This document shows, piece after piece, positions 8,303 through 17,007 of a stretch of DNA of 64,000 nucleotides. Each line of letters opens with the position of its first letter. Position 1 is the first letter of the stretch. Origin of the DNA: Actinophytocola sp963826035 (lineage in GTDB: Bacteria > Actinomycetota > Actinomycetes > Mycobacteriales > Pseudonocardiaceae); assembly GCA_963826035.1 (NCBI GenBank), contig CAWGVZ010000001.1, positions 558,001-622,000 of the forward strand, written 5' to 3'. Position numbers and translations under genes: made by a program. The notes beneath the pieces are model-generated. The model was not told where the DNA came from. It saw nothing but the letters and a program-made list of their open reading frames with translations, and did no database searches.

Positions 8303-9484
8303 ATGGACAAACCACCGTTGCACGGAATTCGGGTGCTCGACCTCACCAACGTGCTCGCCGGCCCGTACTGCAGCTATCAGCTGATGCTCTTCGGCGCCGA
8401 GGTGGTCAAGGTCGAGGTGCCCGGAACCGGTGACCTGGCAAGGCATCTCGGCCCGGACCCCGAACTCAACCAAGCCGGTGTCGGCGCTTCCTTCCTCGCG
8501 CAGAACGCGGGCAAGAAATCGATCGAACTGGACCTGAAGAGCGCCGCGCAACGCGCGACGTTCGAGGACCTGATCCGCGGCGCGGACGTGCTGATCGAGA
8601 ATTTCCGGGCTGGCGTGCTCGCTCGCCTGGGATTCAGCTGGGAACGGTTGCACGAGCTCAACCCGGCGCTCGTCTACTGCGCGATCACGGGATTCGGGCA
8701 GACCGGGCCGATGAGCCAGGCGCCGGCCTACGACCAGATCATCCAGGGGCTGTCCGGGATGATGAGCATCACGGGCACCGAGGACACCGCTCCGCTGCGT
8801 GTCGGCTTCCCGGTCTGCGACACGGTCGGCGGGCTGATGGCCGCACTGTCGATCTCCTCGGCGCTGGCCGGCCGCGCCCGGACCGGCGAGGGCTGCTTCC
8901 TCGACCTGTCGATGCTCGAGGCGTCCATCTCCGCCATGGGCTGGACCGTCTCGCACTACCTGATCAGCGGCGTCCGGCCGGAACCCATGGGCCAGCAGAA
9001 CGTCACGGCCGCGCCGTCGGGCACCTTCGAGACGGCCGACGGCCTGCTGAACATCGCGGCCAACCGGCAGGCCCAGTTCGAGAAGCTGTGTGGGCTGCTC
9101 GACCGGACCGACCTCATGACCGACCAGAGGTTCACCGATCGCGAGTCCCGCAAACTGAACCGGGACGCGCTGAACGCCGAACTGACCCAGGAACTGCGCA
9201 AGCGCACGGCCGCCGAGTGGGAACAGCTCCTGCCGGCCGTCGGCGTGCCCGCCGCGCAGATCCTCGACGTGCCACAGGCGGTGGAGTCCGCACAGTTGGC
9301 GTACCGGGGTTTCTTCACCGACGTGCCGTTCCCCGGCGACGCCGGCCGGGTCGTGCGCACCAGCGGGAACGGGGTGCTGATCAACGGTGAGCCGTTGCGT
9401 GCGGTGGGCGCACCGCCCGTGCTGGGCGAACACAACGCGGAGACCGGCGAGTTCGTCACGCGCTGGCGTGAGGAGGCGTCGTGA
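8303..9484 (+). CDS. Class III (CaiB/BaiF) CoA-transferase
   Basis: A 393-residue family III CoA-transferase that moves CoA between carboxylic acids. It has the N-terminal GIRVLDLTNVLAGPYCSYQLMLFGAEVVKVE signature, ENFRAGVLARLGFS, and the catalytic Asp in GCFLDLSMLEA (near 201). AAGGAG precedes the ATG. Its stop overlaps the start of the citryl-CoA-lyase-like gene by four bases, so the two are translationally coupled. The likely joint role is activation of a carboxylic acid as CoA thioester followed by C-C cleavage (inference). Confidence 0.93.
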   Translation: MDKPPLHGIRVLDLTNVLAGPYCSYQLMLFGAEVVKVEVPGTGDLARHLGPDPELNQAGVGASFLAQNAGKKSIELDLKSAAQRATFEDLIRGADVLIENFRAGVLARLGFSWERLHELNPALVYCAITGFGQTGPMSQAPAYDQIIQGLSGMMSITGTEDTAPLRVGFPVCDTVGGLMAALSISSALAGRARTGEGCFLDLSMLEASISAMGWTVSHYLISGVRPEPMGQQNVTAAPSGTFETADGLLNIAANRQAQFEKLCGLLDRTDLMTDQRFTDRESRKLNRDALNAELTQELRKRTAAEWEQLLPAVGVPAAQILDVPQAVESAQLAYRGFFTDVPFPGDAGRVVRTSGNGVLINGEPLRAVGAPPVLGEHNAETGEFVTRWREEAS

Positions 9485-10308
9485 GTGAGTCGGCCGACTG
9501 GTGGGCCACGGGGATCGTGCGTATGGCGCCCGGTGTGGTTGAGCTGCGCGGGATCCCCGTCCAGGAGCTGATCGGCTCGGTCGGCTTCGTCTCCATGATC
9601 TGGCTCATGGTCCGCGGCGACCTGCCCGGCGAACGGCAGTCGGCGTTGCTCGAGGCGGCGCTGGTCGCCTCGGTCGACCACGGCCCGCAGGCGCCGTCGA
9701 TCGCGATCGCCAGGATGACCGCCACCTGCGGCGTCGGCCTGAACAACGCGATGGCGTCGGGCATCAACGCGCTCGGCGACTCGCACGGCGGCGCCGGCCA
9801 GCAGTGCGTGGAGGCCCTCACCGAGATCGTCGCGTTGGAGGACGGCGTGAACGGCGGGACCGACCTCGCGGCGGCCGTCGAACAGGTGGTCGCGACCTAC
9901 CGCCACGTCCCGGGGTTCGGGCACCGCTTCCACCCGGTGGACCCCCGCCGCGACCCGCTGCTCGCGCTCGTGGACCGCGCGGTCGAGGACGGCGTGGTGG
10001 CCGGCCGGCACCTGCGTGCGGCGCGTGCGGTCGAGGCGTTCCTGAACGAGGGCAGGACGAAACCCGTGCCGATGAACATCGACGGCGCCACCGCCGTGAT
10101 CTACGCCGAGCTCGGGTTCGCCCCGCCCCTGGCGCGTGGCCTGTTCGTACTCAGCCGCAGCGTCGGCATCCTCGCCCACGCGTGGGAGGAAACCACCCAG
10201 GGGACGCGCAACAAGGGCCCCATCCCGCGCTCGATCCTCCCCACCTACCGAGGAGAGTCCCATGCGGCTGGCGATTCTGCACGGCCCCAACCTCAACCGC
10301 CTGGGTGA
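9481..10308 (+). CDS. Citryl-CoA lyase-like protein (short citrate synthase fold)
   Basis: A 275-residue protein of the citrate synthase superfamily, much shorter than citrate synthase (about 430), as is usual for stand-alone citryl-CoA lyase domains. Counterparts of the catalytic residues are visible: His in GDSHGGAGQQC, His in GFGHRFHPVDPR, and Asp in NIDGATAVIYAELG. It should cleave a citryl-CoA-like thioester to acetyl-CoA and an oxo acid, with the substrate supplied by the coupled CoA-transferase. The GTG start overlaps the preceding stop. Its 3' end overlaps the next gene by 47 bp; residues after RSILPTYRG are probably non-essential tail. Confidence 0.85.
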   Translation: MSESADWWATGIVRMAPGVVELRGIPVQELIGSVGFVSMIWLMVRGDLPGERQSALLEAALVASVDHGPQAPSIAIARMTATCGVGLNNAMASGINALGDSHGGAGQQCVEALTEIVALEDGVNGGTDLAAAVEQVVATYRHVPGFGHRFHPVDPRRDPLLALVDRAVEDGVVAGRHLRAARAVEAFLNEGRTKPVPMNIDGATAVIYAELGFAPPLARGLFVLSRSVGILAHAWEETTQGTRNKGPIPRSILPTYRGESHAAGDSARPQPQPPG

Positions 10309-10693
10309 GCGGAACCCCGCGAAGTACGGCAACGCCACCCTCGCCGACATCACCCGGCACGTCGACGCCACGGCCGCCCGGCTGGACGTGACGGCGCTGC
10401 ACTTCCAGTCCAACCACGAGGGCGCGCTCACCGAATGGGTGCACGAGTCCGATGTGGACGGTTATGTGGTGAACCCCGCCGGCCTGTCCTCGTACGGATA
10501 CCCGTGGCTCGACGCCCTGCGTGACACCGGCCGCCCGTACGCCGTCGTGCACATCTCCCAGTGGCACGCCCAGGACGGTCGCGAACGGACCGACATCTTC
10601 GCCCCGTCGGCGACCGTCTATCTGGCGGGCGCCGGCTGGCGCGGGTACTCCCTTGCCGTGGCGGCGCTCGTGCACCACCTCCGGGGGGAGTAG
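10262..10693 (+). CDS. AroQ-like (type II dehydroquinase fold) protein, diverged active site
   Basis: A 143-residue protein with the flavodoxin-like fold of type II 3-dehydroquinate dehydratase. It keeps the N-terminal LAILHGPNLNRLGERNPAKYG (with the Tyr position) and FQSNHEGAL. It lacks the family substrate loop NPGAYTHTS, where it reads NPAGLSSYGYPW, and the C-terminal SNxxxRExFRHxS motif, where it reads SQWHAQDGRERTDIF. Canonical dehydroquinase activity is therefore doubtful. GAGGAG lies upstream of the ATG inside the previous gene. The operon context implies a role in this catabolic route, not in the shikimate pathway (inference). Confidence 0.8.
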   Translation: MRLAILHGPNLNRLGERNPAKYGNATLADITRHVDATAARLDVTALHFQSNHEGALTEWVHESDVDGYVVNPAGLSSYGYPWLDALRDTGRPYAVVHISQWHAQDGRERTDIFAPSATVYLAGAGWRGYSLAVAALVHHLRGE

Positions 10694-12573
10694 GTGCTGC
10701 TCGGCACGCCACTGCGGATCCGTGACACGGTGCTGCGCAACCGCATCGTCAGCGCGCCCATGGAACGCAACTACTGCGCGCTCGACGGCACGCCCACGCA
10801 GCGCTACGCCGCGTACCTGGCCGCGCGGGCCGCCGGCGGCGCCGCACTGGTGTTCACGGAGGCCGCATACGTGCGCGCCGACGGACGCGGTCGAGCTTGC
10901 GAGGGCTCGGCGTGCACGGCGACCACGTCATCCCAGGGCTGCGCATGCTCGCCGACGCGGTGCACGCGTCGGGAGCCCTGATCGGCGTCGAGCTCAACCA
11001 CGCCGGCCGGGTGGCGAACGCCGCGGTCTCCGGTCGTCAACCGGTGGCGCCGTCACCCGTGCCGTTCGACGGAGATCCGCCGCGCGAGCTCGCGCCTGCG
11101 GAGATCGACGCGATCGTCGAGGCCTACGCCGACGCGGCGCGGCGCTGCGTGCGGGCCGGTGTCGACGTGCTCGAACTCCACGCGGCCCACGGCTACCTGA
11201 TCGCCCAGTTCCTGTCACCACGCACGAACCGCCGCGCGGACGGTTACGCGGACCCGGTCCGCTTCGCCAACGAGGTGATCACCGCGGTCCGGGACGCGGC
11301 CCCGCGGATCCCGCTGTTCCTGCGGATCTCCGCGTTCGAAGGCGTCGAGGGCGGCCTCGACGCCGGCGCCACCCGGGCGCTCGTCGGCGGGCTGCGACTG
11401 GATCTCGTCGACGTGATCGACGTGTCGGCCGGCTGTTATGAGGCAGGGGAGTGGATCGTCCAGCCCGGCGAGACCCGGCGGGCGGTGCTCGCCCCGTTCG
11501 CCCGCGAGTACCGCCGGTTCGGCAAGGTCGTGGCGGTCGCGGGCCGCATCACCACGGGCGCCGATGCGGAGTCCGTTCTCCGGGACGGCCACGCGGATCT
11601 CGTCACGGTCGGCCGGGCGCTGCACGCGGATCCCGAGTGGTCGCACAAGGTTCTGCGTGGGGTGGCGCCACGACCGTGCATCGCCTGCAACCAGGGGTGT
11701 ATCGACCAACTCCACCGCCAGCAGCCGATCTGGTGTGTGGTCAACCCGGCCACCGGTGACGAGGGACGCCTCGTACGTCCGCCGCGTGAACGCCGGCGCG
11801 TGGTGGTGGTCGGCGGGGGAGTGGCCGGGCTCGAAGCCGCCCGCGTCTGCGCCGAACGCGGCCACCACGTCACGCTGCTGGAGGCGGCGGACCAGCTGGG
11901 CGGCGAGTTCCGCCTGGCGTCCACTCTGGACAGCCGGCCGGAGTTCGCGCGTCTGCTGGACTGGTACACCACCGAACTGGCCCGACTCGAGGTCGACGTT
12001 CGCCGGTCCACCCGCGCCGACGCCGGCCTGGTCCGGACCCTCGCACCGGACGTGGTGGTCGTCGCGACCGGCGGCACCGGCCTGGTTCCCGCGGTCGCCG
12101 GCATCGACCTGCCCCGAGTCACCGACGTCCGTGACTGGCTCGCCCGTCGACCGGCCCTCGGCCGGGACGAGGTCGTCACCGTCTGGGGAGCCGACCGTGC
12201 CGGACTCGCTACGGCCGACGCCGTGCTGGCCGCCGGTCACCCACTGGTCCTGCTCACCGCACAGGCCGAACTCGCACCCGAGGCCGGTCCGAGGGAGAAG
12301 GGACCGGCCGTGCGGCGCGTGCTGTCCAATCCGGCGGCCACCGTGCGGCTGCGCACGACCGTGGAGGAGGTGGAACCGGACCGCGTTCTCGTGGGCCACG
12401 CGGGCGAGCAGACCTGGCTCGCCGGCGCCGGCCCTTTCCTGGTGTCCCAGGGAATCGTGCCCAACGTCCCCGACCTCGGCACCGGCCCCTGGGAAACCCA
12501 CCTGATCCGCGAAGTCGACTCAGCGGCATCGGCCATCAGCCAAGCCGCGACAACGGCCGCGTCCATCGACTGA
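10694..12573 (+). pseudogene. Old-yellow-enzyme NADH:flavin oxidoreductase (FadH-like), frameshifted
   Basis: The reading frame begins at GTG directly after the upstream stop with GGGGAG in front, and encodes LLGTPLRIRDTVLRNRIVSAPMERNY up to GRGR near 10894. Homology then continues in another frame from about 10897 (LRGLGVHGDHVIPGL) to the stop. One missing base or two extra bases would restore about 626 residues, a normal length. The second part has HAAHGYLIAQFLSP, an Fe-S motif CIACNQGC, an FAD Rossmann motif VVVVGGGVAGLEAARV and an NAD(P) domain, as in 2,4-dienoyl-CoA reductase. No slippery heptamer is visible, so either the gene is broken or the base calls are wrong. It probably reduces an enone or enoyl intermediate of the pathway. 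Confidence 0.82.
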
Positions 12574-12579
12574 GTCGTC

Positions 12580-13095
12580 TCACCGGGAACTCGGCTCACC
12601 ATGAACAATCGAGTGGAACGACGGGCGCAGCAACGCGATGATCTTCTCCGGCGGCGCGTCCCGCAGCCCGTCAAGGCCCAGCAGGTATCGCCCGACGACG
12701 GTCCCCAACATCAGCGCGCCGATCAGCCCCGTCCGCAGGTCCGCGTCCGCGGCCGGCATGGTCTCGGCCGCCTGGCGTTGCTCGGCGAGCATCGCCTCGC
12801 GCACCTCGTTGGTGGCCTCGGGGTGGGTGAACATCGACCGGACAGCCGCCAGCGCGGCGACCGGCTCGGCCGCGACCTTCGCGCCCAGCGCCGCCAGCAG
12901 CAGCTCGGCAACCTGCTCAGGGGTCCCGCCAATGGGTTCGTGCTGGTCGACCACCGCGACCCGGGCGAAGAGCTTCTCCTTCGACTCGAAGTACCTCATG
13001 ACCAGGCCGGGATCGGTTTTCGCTTCGGCCGCGATCGCGCGGATCGTCGTCCGGTCATAGCCGTGTTCGGCGAACAACCTCCGCGCCGCCATCAC
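12580..13095 (-). CDS. TetR-family regulator, N-terminus displaced by an apparent 1-base insertion
   Basis: The open frame gives 171 residues starting inside the DNA-binding domain (MAARRLFAEHGYDRTTIRAIAAEAKTDPGLVMRYFESKEKLFARV). The natural start is very likely the ATG at 13141, whose frame reads MGSRAEQRRRTR, a typical TetR N-terminus. It joins the long frame if one extra G near 13102-13107 is removed, giving 186 residues. Two palindromic operators lie directly upstream (13145-13168, 13188-13213) and a small membrane-protein gene is divergent. The regulator probably represses itself and that gene. It faces the oxidoreductase gene tail to tail. Confidence 0.85.
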   Translation of the reverse strand: MMAARRLFAEHGYDRTTIRAIAAEAKTDPGLVMRYFESKEKLFARVAVVDQHEPIGGTPEQVAELLLAALGAKVAAEPVAALAAVRSMFTHPEATNEVREAMLAEQRQAAETMPAADADLRTGLIGALMLGTVVGRYLLGLDGLRDAPPEKIIALLRPSFHSIVHGEPSSR

Positions 13096-13144
13096 GATCC
13101 GATCCTCGAGTACGGCGACGCTGCTCAGCCCGGGAACCCATCGA

Positions 13145-13168
13145 TTCAGTCTACACAGGTTGACTCAA
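13145..13168. promoter_or_regulatory. Imperfect TetR operator (second site)
   Basis: The sequence TTCAGTCTACA...GGTTGACTCAA is an imperfect inverted repeat that matches the half-site of the perfect palindrome 20 bp away. It touches the presumed start of the TetR gene (13141), which fits autoregulation. Confidence 0.6.
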
Positions 13169-13187
13169 AGTTCGAGCCGATGCTACC

Positions 13188-13213
13188 GTTCAGTCAACAT
13201 CTGTTGACTGAAC
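13188..13213. promoter_or_regulatory. Perfect 26-bp TetR-type operator
   Basis: Arms GTTCAGTCAACA and TGTTGACTGAAC are exact inverted repeats around a TC centre. The site lies between the divergent TetR and membrane-protein starts, ten bases before the latter's ATG. Its size and position are typical of TetR operators. Confidence 0.75.
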
Positions 13214-13223
13214 TTGAGGGACC

Positions 13224-13573
13224 ATGCTTCCAAACCATCGCGCTCTCCTTTCTTACCGGCCTCATGGGCACCAACGCATTGCCACGCCTGATCAAGGGCA
13301 TCGTCGGCGAGGAGTTCCCGAACCTGCTGGGGAACTCGCCCCTGCGCAACGCACTCGGCGGCGTGACCGGAATTCATGCTGACCGTGCTCTTCGCGTACT
13401 GGGCCGACATGCCCAGCGACCCATGGACCGCCGCCATCTCCATCGCTGTCGGCATGTATGTCATGGCCGTCTTCCACGGCCTGCGCGGCGCCTACTGGCT
13501 GAACACCGTCGCCGGCCGCCCCAACCCCGCCACGCCATCGGGGCGGGAGTTCAGCGAAGGGGCATCGGCCTGA
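13224..13573 (+). pseudogene. Small membrane protein, two apparent single-base insertions
   Basis: GAGGG precedes an ATG at 13224. The encoded peptide makes sense only if one C is removed near 13236 and one near 13375. It then reads MLPNIALSFLTG, then GTNALPRLIKGIVGEEFPN, then MLTVLFAYWADMPSD and MYVMAVFHG, about 115 residues with three hydrophobic stretches. I recognise the TNALPxxIKGI pattern only as that of small actinobacterial membrane proteins of unknown function. Divergence from a TetR gene across a perfect operator suggests a regulated pair. Either the gene is decayed or the sequence has errors. Confidence 0.6.
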
Positions 13574-13735
13574 TGGTCGCCGCGCGGGCGGCGGGGCTGG
13601 TGATGGCGTCGGTGATCGACACGGCGTACCGGCGGTACTTGGTGCGACACGCCATGCACACCGGCCATGATCCTCGCGCGATACTGGTACGGGTGAGAAC
13701 CACTCCAGACCGGTGAAGGTGAGGGTAGGTAGCGA

Positions 13736-14398
13736 GTGTCGTCACGAGCGAGGCAAACGAACGAACAGTTGCGCGAGCAGTCTCGGGAACGGATCTTGGC
13801 GGCGGCCGTAGAGGTGTTCTCCGAGAAGGGCTTCCACGATGCCACGATCTCCGACATCACCGCCCGCGCCGGGGTGTCCCGCGGGTTGATCACCTACTAC
13901 TTTCCCGGCAAGAACGACCTCCTTGTCGCGTTCCTCGACCGGTTCCTCGGCCAGATCCTCGCCGCGGTCGACGTGACCGGAACCCCTGACGAGCGCCTGG
14001 CAGGGATGATCGACGGTATTCTCGGCGCTGCGGCCAGCACGTTGCCTGTGCAGCGGTTCGGGCTCAGCCTGATGCTCCTTCCCTCGACCCACCCCATGTT
14101 CGCCCGGGTGGAGATGCGCCTGAACGAACAGCTGACATTGTTCGAGGACAAACTCCGCGGGATGTTCACGGACCGAGAGGCCGCTGACCCTGCGCTGGAG
14201 GACGTCGTGTTCCGCAGTGTCATGGAGGGCGTGATCTTCAAGCTCAGCGTGTACGGCGAGGGGTACCCGCTCGAGCGGGTGAGGGCCCGGATCTACGAGA
14301 TGTACAACCTGCCAGCACCACACACCGCGCTCGTTCAACCCGACCCGCCACCCGTCGGTCGCATGCGAGCGGTCGACCACCTGCCCCAGCAGCACTGA
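13736..14398 (+). CDS. TetR-family transcriptional regulator
   Basis: A 220-residue regulator with the DNA-binding domain SRERILAAAVEVFSEKGFHDATISDITARAGVSRGLITYYFPGKNDLLVAFLDRF (residues about 15-70) and a helical ligand-binding domain. The GTG start has AGGTAG upstream. The C-terminal 25 residues are proline-rich and lack family resemblance. Neighbours give no target; the genes on either side are a disrupted membrane protein and a small secreted protein. Confidence 0.92.
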   Translation: MSSRARQTNEQLREQSRERILAAAVEVFSEKGFHDATISDITARAGVSRGLITYYFPGKNDLLVAFLDRFLGQILAAVDVTGTPDERLAGMIDGILGAAASTLPVQRFGLSLMLLPSTHPMFARVEMRLNEQLTLFEDKLRGMFTDREAADPALEDVVFRSVMEGVIFKLSVYGEGYPLERVRARIYEMYNLPAPHTALVQPDPPPVGRMRAVDHLPQQH

Positions 14399-14604
14399 CC
14401 ACAGCGGTCGTTCCCGCACCGAAACATCGACTTTCGGATGTCGAGGTTGAGCCTTCCCACACATACTGGATGGATGTACAGTCAGTGCTGGCGGTGCGAC
14501 TGGGGGCGCAGGAATCCGAGGGAGAATCACGCGATGTTGTGCGCCAACAATCCGCCATTGTTCGGACTATTTCCATTCGGCATACGAAGGGAAGTCAGCT
14601 GCGC

Positions 14605-15063
14605 ATGAAAAGATCAACCAGATCCATATTGGCGGTGTTCACAATGGCGGCCGGGACAATTGTTCTAACTGGCGAACGAGTCATGGCGGATCAACATCTG
14701 GATCAAGCCAGAGCCATTTGCGGGGCCGGTTATTCGTATGTTTCAGGAGGCTCCACGCTGCTCGACCCGGCGGGTGCCGGGTCGGCCCGAGTTTACTTGT
14801 TCTACAGCAGCGCATCCGGAAACAATTGCGTGGTGGCCCGGAAGTACAGTCGTTACACCATAGCAGAGAAGATGCGGGCCGGAATCCGCGTCGCGGGGCG
14901 CAGTTGGACATTCGACCCAGTGACTGGATATGGGAACTACAAGGAATACGCGGGACCTGTGTACCAGTACGGACGAGGTAATTGTGTCCAATACCACGGC
15001 TATTACCACAACGGATCGGACGACGCCTCGCACACGTCGCCGACTGGACAGTTCTGCGGGTGA
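14605..15063 (+). CDS. Small secreted protein of unknown function
   Basis: A 152-residue protein with a signal peptide (KRSTRSILAVFTMAAGTIVL, cleavage near VMADQ) and a mature part with four Cys (AICGAGYS, NNCVVARK, GNCVQYHG, QFCG), probably forming two disulfides. The mature domain is rich in Tyr, Gly and Ser (YSYVSGGSTLLDPAGAG, VYLFYSSASGNNC). Composition is less GC-rich than the neighbours and rarer codons (AGA, ATA, TTG) appear, which may mark transfer. The ATG at 14605 is chosen because the longer open frame lacks a signal sequence. Function not recognised. Confidence 0.75.
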   Translation: MKRSTRSILAVFTMAAGTIVLTGERVMADQHLDQARAICGAGYSYVSGGSTLLDPAGAGSARVYLFYSSASGNNCVVARKYSRYTIAEKMRAGIRVAGRSWTFDPVTGYGNYKEYAGPVYQYGRGNCVQYHGYYHNGSDDASHTSPTGQFCG

Positions 15064-15186
15064 CCGCGGGGCACCTGCTTAATGTTGCAACGGCATTGAG
15101 AAAACGCTCACACGATGAGTTGATCTTGGGCTGTATGTTACAGGCGGTGTACGCCTGTAACTCGACGAACCGGGGAGTGATCGTTA

Positions 15187-15651
15187 ATGGTAGGTCTGAA
15201 GGACAGTACGACGGCGAGGAACCGCACGAGGAAGGTCGGCGTGACCGTGGCCGCGGTCGCGTCGGCTGCCGGGATGGTGTTCGCGGCGGCACCCGCCACC
15301 GCGACCGTCGCCGCTTACCCCACCAGCACCTTCTTGATTGACTATGGGGAAAGCCACTACAACGGCACGATCACCTGGTACAACCGGTCGGTCCACATCA
15401 CCGGAACGTTCAAGGCCACCGGGTGTCGGCGGATCTACGCGGAGGCGTTTGCGGGCGGCACCTCAGTGGGCGACGTGAGCTCCAGCACATGGTGCAACAA
15501 ATCTGGTCCGGCGACCCTTCCCCTTGACACGTCGAACGTCATCGGTGGGCCGAGCAAAATCCGGGTCTACATGACCGACGAAGCCGGCGGTTTCCTCGAA
15601 GGAGCAAACTGCTACCCCAGCTACACGTACTGCTTTCTCGATGTGGGCTAG
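15187..15651 (+). CDS. Small secreted protein of unknown function
   Basis: A 154-residue exported protein. GGGGAG stands before the ATG, and residues 1-43 form a long signal peptide (VGVTVAAVASAAGMVFAAAPATATVA). The mature part has four Cys (ATGCRRIYAEAF, SSTWCNKSG, GANCYPSYTYCFLDVG) and looks like a small beta-rich domain (TITWYNRSVHITGTF). It follows the other small secreted protein by about 120 bp on the same strand; they share size and Cys number but no clear sequence identity. Function not recognised. Confidence 0.75.
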   Translation: MVGLKDSTTARNRTRKVGVTVAAVASAAGMVFAAAPATATVAAYPTSTFLIDYGESHYNGTITWYNRSVHITGTFKATGCRRIYAEAFAGGTSVGDVSSSTWCNKSGPATLPLDTSNVIGGPSKIRVYMTDEAGGFLEGANCYPSYTYCFLDVG

Positions 15652-15758
15652 ACCACCATGAAGGCACCCTGCAGACCAAGAGCGTGAAGGGCTCCCGGCG
15701 GACAACGGACAGTCGAAGAGGGTCAAGGCCGCGCCCGTGACCGCGCAGGGTCACCGAA

Positions 15759-15815
15759 TCCGCCAAGTAGGTCCGGACAAACTCGGCGACCGGCCATCCG
15801 GACCTACCTGGCGGA
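15759..15815. terminator. Long inverted repeat, probable hairpin
   Basis: Two 19-nt arms (TCCGCCAAGTAGGTCCGGA at 15759 and TCCGGACCTACCTGGCGGA at 15797) pair at 18 of 19 positions across a 19-nt loop. It lies in the 280-bp gap between the small secreted protein gene and the convergent aldo/keto reductase gene and may end transcription from both sides. Nothing else is seen in that gap. Confidence 0.6.
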
Positions 15816-15933
15816 CCGCAGGGCCAGCAGCATGGTCCTCCGCCATCTTCACCTGGACAGGACACGCGTGTAGCAGGTGAATTAGGTGAATGGGTGGCCG
15901 CGTCGTCGACCCGCCAGTTGATGCGGATCCTTT

Positions 15934-16905
15934 TCAACGGTCGATCATCTTCATCTGCGCCTCGTTGTGGTGCGCACCGGCGGCCGGGGGCAGGGCGTCG
16001 AGCCGGGCCACCTGTTCGGGAGTCAGCTCGAGAGCGTCGGCGGCCGTGTTCTCCTCGACGCGGGCCACGCGCTTGGTGCCGGGGATGGGGGCGATGTCTT
16101 CGCCCTTGGTCAGCAGCCAAGCGATCGCGACCTGTGCCGGGGTGATGCCCGCTTCCTCGGCGATCGTCGTCACCTCGTCGGCCAGGCGCAGGTTGCGTTG
16201 GAGGTTCTCGCCGGTGAAGCGCGGGTTGGTTGCCCGGAAGTCGTCCGCGTCGAACTGCTCGCTGGAGCGGATGGTGCCCGTGAGGAAGCCGTGGCCCAGC
16301 GGGGAGTACGCCACGAAGCCGATGCCCAACTCCCGCAGCGTGGGCAGCACCTCCGGCTCGGGGTCGCGCGTCCACAGCGAGTACTCCGACTGGAGCGCGG
16401 CGATCGGGTGCACGGCGTGGGCGCGGCGGATCGTGTTCGCTCCCGCCTCGGACAGGCCGATGTGGCGGATCTTGCCCTCCGTCACCAACTCGGCCAGCGC
16501 GCCGACCGTGTCCTCGATGGGAGTGTCGGGGTCGACGCGGTGCTGGTAGTACAGGTCGAGGTAGTCGGTGCCCAGCCGCTTGAGCGAACCGTCGACGGCC
16601 GTGCGGAGGTTGGCCGGGCTGCTGTCCAGGCCGGTGCGGCCGGTGTGGGAGATCATGCCGAACTTCGTGGCCAGCACGACCTGGTCCCGCCGCCCGCGCA
16701 GCGCCCGGCCGACCAGCTCCTCGTTGGCGTAGGGCCCGTAGACCTCCGCCGTGTCGAGGAACGTGACACCCAGCTCCAGGGCGCGGTGGATGGTGCGGAT
16801 CGACTCCGCGTCGTCCGAGCCCGCGCCGGTGTAGGCGAAGGACATGCCCATGGTGCCCAGGCCGATGCGGGAGACGTCCAGGTCACCCAGCTTGATGTGC
16901 TTCAT
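15934..16905 (-). CDS. Aldo/keto reductase
   Basis: A 323-residue NADPH-dependent reductase of the AKR superfamily (TIM barrel), converting aldehydes or ketones to alcohols. The catalytic tetrad is visible: Asp and Tyr in FLDTAEVYGPYANEELVG, Lys in VLATKFG, and His in YYQHRVDPDTP. The start ATG at 16905 (or 16911) follows from homology at MKHIKLGDLDVSRIGLGTMGMS; the longer frame upstream is shadow. It is divergent from an XRE/MmyB-type regulator about 100 bp away, a common pairing in actinomycetes that suggests control by it. Confidence 0.93.
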   Translation of the reverse strand: MKHIKLGDLDVSRIGLGTMGMSFAYTGAGSDDAESIRTIHRALELGVTFLDTAEVYGPYANEELVGRALRGRRDQVVLATKFGMISHTGRTGLDSSPANLRTAVDGSLKRLGTDYLDLYYQHRVDPDTPIEDTVGALAELVTEGKIRHIGLSEAGANTIRRAHAVHPIAALQSEYSLWTRDPEPEVLPTLRELGIGFVAYSPLGHGFLTGTIRSSEQFDADDFRATNPRFTGENLQRNLRLADEVTTIAEEAGITPAQVAIAWLLTKGEDIAPIPGTKRVARVEENTAADALELTPEQVARLDALPPAAGAHHNEAQMKMIDR

Positions 16906-17007
16906 GGTCATCCAGGTAACCCCGGGGAAAGCGCGTGCGGGAGGTTCCACCGTTCGGGGTACTGGCGTTACCTCCTCCGCCCTCGGCAAACCACCTACGC
17001 TGGGTTT

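Noticed and set aside
10885..10900. Programmed -1 frameshift in the flavin oxidoreductase gene
   Set aside because: The break lies in GGTCGAGCTTGCGAG, which has no slippery heptamer and no obvious downstream pseudoknot.
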